Origin: Ziziphus jujuba
Lineage: Eukaryota > Streptophyta > Magnoliopsida > Rosales > Rhamnaceae
NCBI RefSeq assembly: GCF_031755915.1
Contig: NC_083386.1
Coordinates: 20,507,001 to 20,571,000 of the forward strand
Reading direction: 5' to 3'
Length of the DNA: 64,000 nucleotides
The first letter of the stretch is position 1; every line of letters begins with the position of its first letter. The notes below the pieces were generated by a model, which was given only the letters and a program-made list of their open reading frames with translations, did no database searches and was not told the DNA's origin. The position numbers and the translations under genes were made by a program. Positions 62,091 to 64,000 of the stretch are shown here, piece after piece.

Positions 62091-63305
62091 TCATCGGGAT
62101 CCTTCCCAGATGTCTGAAGTGACCCCACACAGGAAAACCCCATCCAATCAATCCCAAAAATCTAATAGGATCCCATAAATTAGATATAATCTAACAATAC
62201 AAATAAAATAATAAAGCACTATTAATGGGTTTCCCATCCAAAATTAACCACAGCCATAATGATAATAAACCATACTATAATAGCCTAAATATCAACCTCC
62301 ATATATCCATATCAAAGGTTCTACCCAAGCCCCAAGGAAACATAAATAAAATATTAAGTTATATATATTAGGTTAACCTTCTAAGTAATCTAAAATAAAT
62401 ATATAAAAATTTAAGACCAGAAAGCAACACAAATAAAGTTCCAAAAGTACTCAAAAAGAAAAGTACTTCAAAGTAAATGAACAAAATACTAAAGGAAAAG
62501 TGGAGAAGTCGCAGACTATCAAAAAAGATGCCCAAATATGAAGTATATGACCAATCAGTTAAGATCTAAGAGAAACAGTTTAAAAACATAACTACAAGAT
62601 AAGCCCAAAAAGTATATATATATAGAAAACAAAAAGTATATATATAGAAGACAAAAGGTATATATATATTATATATATCATTATCCTTTGAAACACTTTC
62701 TCTCAAAATCTCATTTTCACTCTATGAAAATTCCATTATTCTAAAAAATAGTTTTTACAAAATCCATAATTATCCCTAAAGCATAGTTGTTCTCATGCCA
62801 CATAAAATGAATTTACATGAAAACAAAGTTTTCCATGATTTCATAAATAAAATAACATTTTCATATATTATAATCAATATAAAATCCATAACCATAACCC
62901 ATAACCCGATATATCATATCCTTGTAAATCATATGTCATGCATACCATATACTAATATAAATATATAATATTCTAGTATACTATATAATAACCTTATATG
63001 CCATAACCTGTCATACGATCACACCTAAAGTCCTAGTATGCCGCAAACTATTGAAGAGGAGAAAACTATGATACGACCCTATTGTCCTAAAGCATCGTAA
63101 ACTAGAACCTCCCATCCAACTTCGAGAATCTCATGATCAAGCGGGGGATGGTCAATAAAATGCATGTAACTAAAATCCATTAAATCCATAACCATGGTAC
63201 ACAAATAAATCCACAAAGCAATATCTAATTCATAATCCAATATGCATAAACTATCTAAAATTATCATAATAAAATATTTTCACAAGTAACAACAAGTATA
63301 TAATG
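62091..63305 (-). repeat. fragment of the 33.8-kb LTR family (minus)
   Basis: Begins TGATAGGATCCTCATCGGGA then TCCTTCCC, resembling the plus-strand start of the solo LTR at 33768 (TGTCAGGACCAGTTCAAGAT then CTCTTCCCGG). AT-rich with TATATA tracts (62605-62680). It ends where a plus-oriented LTR begins at 63306. Homology beyond the first ~50 bases is weak by eye. Confidence 0.4.
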
Positions 63306-64000
63306 TGTAACAACCCGTACCAAAATACCCTTGTTGACCAGGTTTGACCAAGTAGACTGTATGTGGGTCCTACGTTGTCTTTTTCTATGGTTAAAATTTT
63401 GATTTAACTAATATACCATTATGTAAAGCTCGTCGATAGGAGTTTATAGACTGATAGCATGCCAAATTCTAAGTTACGGATTAAAAGTTATGGTTATCTA
63501 AAGTTTCAAATATCAGTTTTATATCAGTGTCCAAATCAATCCCAGATTTTCATATGTTAGTAACCCAATGCTCTATATAAATGTTGAAAAGCATGTCCAG
63601 CAGGAAACAAGTCCCAAAATATCCATTTTATCCCCCAAACCCGAGAAATTTCTCTCCAGACCCACGGATCTGAATTGGATCGTTTCGAACCCGTTTTATG
63701 CCCAACTAGATCATCGCCGTTTTATCCAAATCCAGCCACAACCTTGATGTAGGCACCAGCCACCCTTGTTACCCATCTTAAGATGACCTCGTCGGCGAAA
63801 TTTCAGGCCAAAACACCGGCTAACAGGCCGGGATCAGCCGTTTGAAGCCAACAGTGACCATTTTGCATATTTTGGCCATTCGACCATTTTTTGGCTTTCA
63901 GGCCAACCCATACACCTCTCCCCCCATATTTTGACCCTATGAACTCATCTCTGTGGTCCATTTGCCAAGATTCCTCACCATTTGAGAGATACATCAACGT
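63306..64000 (+). repeat. LTR of the 33.8-kb family, plus, cut by window end
   Basis: Starts TGTAACAACCCGTACC. Successive features match the reverse complement of the solo LTR at 33768-36725: GTTGACCAGGTTTGACC; TTATAGACTGATAGCATG (versus GTAGACTAGTAGCACG); AAAGTTATGG; and GGCCGGGATCAGCCGTTTGA (versus a GGGATCGGCCGTCTAAAG form). It continues past the window, so I cannot say whether it is solo or part of a full element. Confidence 0.6.

Overview
This is a nuclear segment of a flowering plant, most likely a eudicot. It is very AT-rich, has spliced genes, and is packed with plant-type LTR retrotransposons, CACTA DNA transposons and a SINE. I could not fix the species from the sequence. Only one gene looks intact: a minus-strand LRR receptor kinase (6463-10430) of the LRR-XII / FLS2-EFR-Xa21 type. 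It has two exons, 1014 codons plus stop, and a non-RD kinase domain.

Layout. 1-1750: 3' part of a decayed Ty3-gypsy element (integrase tail and an LTR-like region). 1750-5519: truncated minus-strand Ty1-copia element with primer-binding site and 5' LTR. 5520-6462: AT-rich spacer with a run of 22 C. 6463-10430: receptor kinase gene. 10431-13450: spacer containing a SINE with a perfect 13-bp target duplication. 13450-31331: a large CACTA-type region. Two degenerate transposase genes lie head to head, a Transposase_24/Ulp1-like gene on minus (18.36-22.1 kb) and a TNP2 gene on plus (26.7-30.6 kb). They are separated and flanked by long arrays of ~270-370-bp repeats whose palindromic core resembles the TNPA-binding motif of maize En/Spm. 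A clean CACTA terminus closes the region at 31331.

31.3-38.3 kb: small repeats and a 2958-bp solo LTR (33768-36725). 38350-48290: a copia element with both LTRs, interrupted at 39917/45794 by a complete-length but defective gypsy element (39918-45793; LTRs, PBS and PPT visible; gag-protease but no reverse transcriptase). 48687-56460: a second CACTA element on minus with a better preserved but broken TNP2 gene; a 1036-bp solo LTR with a TCTTT duplication (48955-49990) sits in its 3' subterminal region. 56.5-64.0 kb: unrecognised repetitive DNA, then two fragments of the same LTR family as the 33.8-kb solo LTR, in opposite orientations.

The transposon genes form no working pathway now; each coding region carries stops, frameshifts or deletions. 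The informative parts are the relationships among them: promoter-proximal sequence and two 3' exons shared by the TNP2 and Transposase_24-type CACTA genes, successive nested insertions, and two nested retroelements that each lost reverse transcriptase. All domain calls were made by reading translations by eye; no database search was run.
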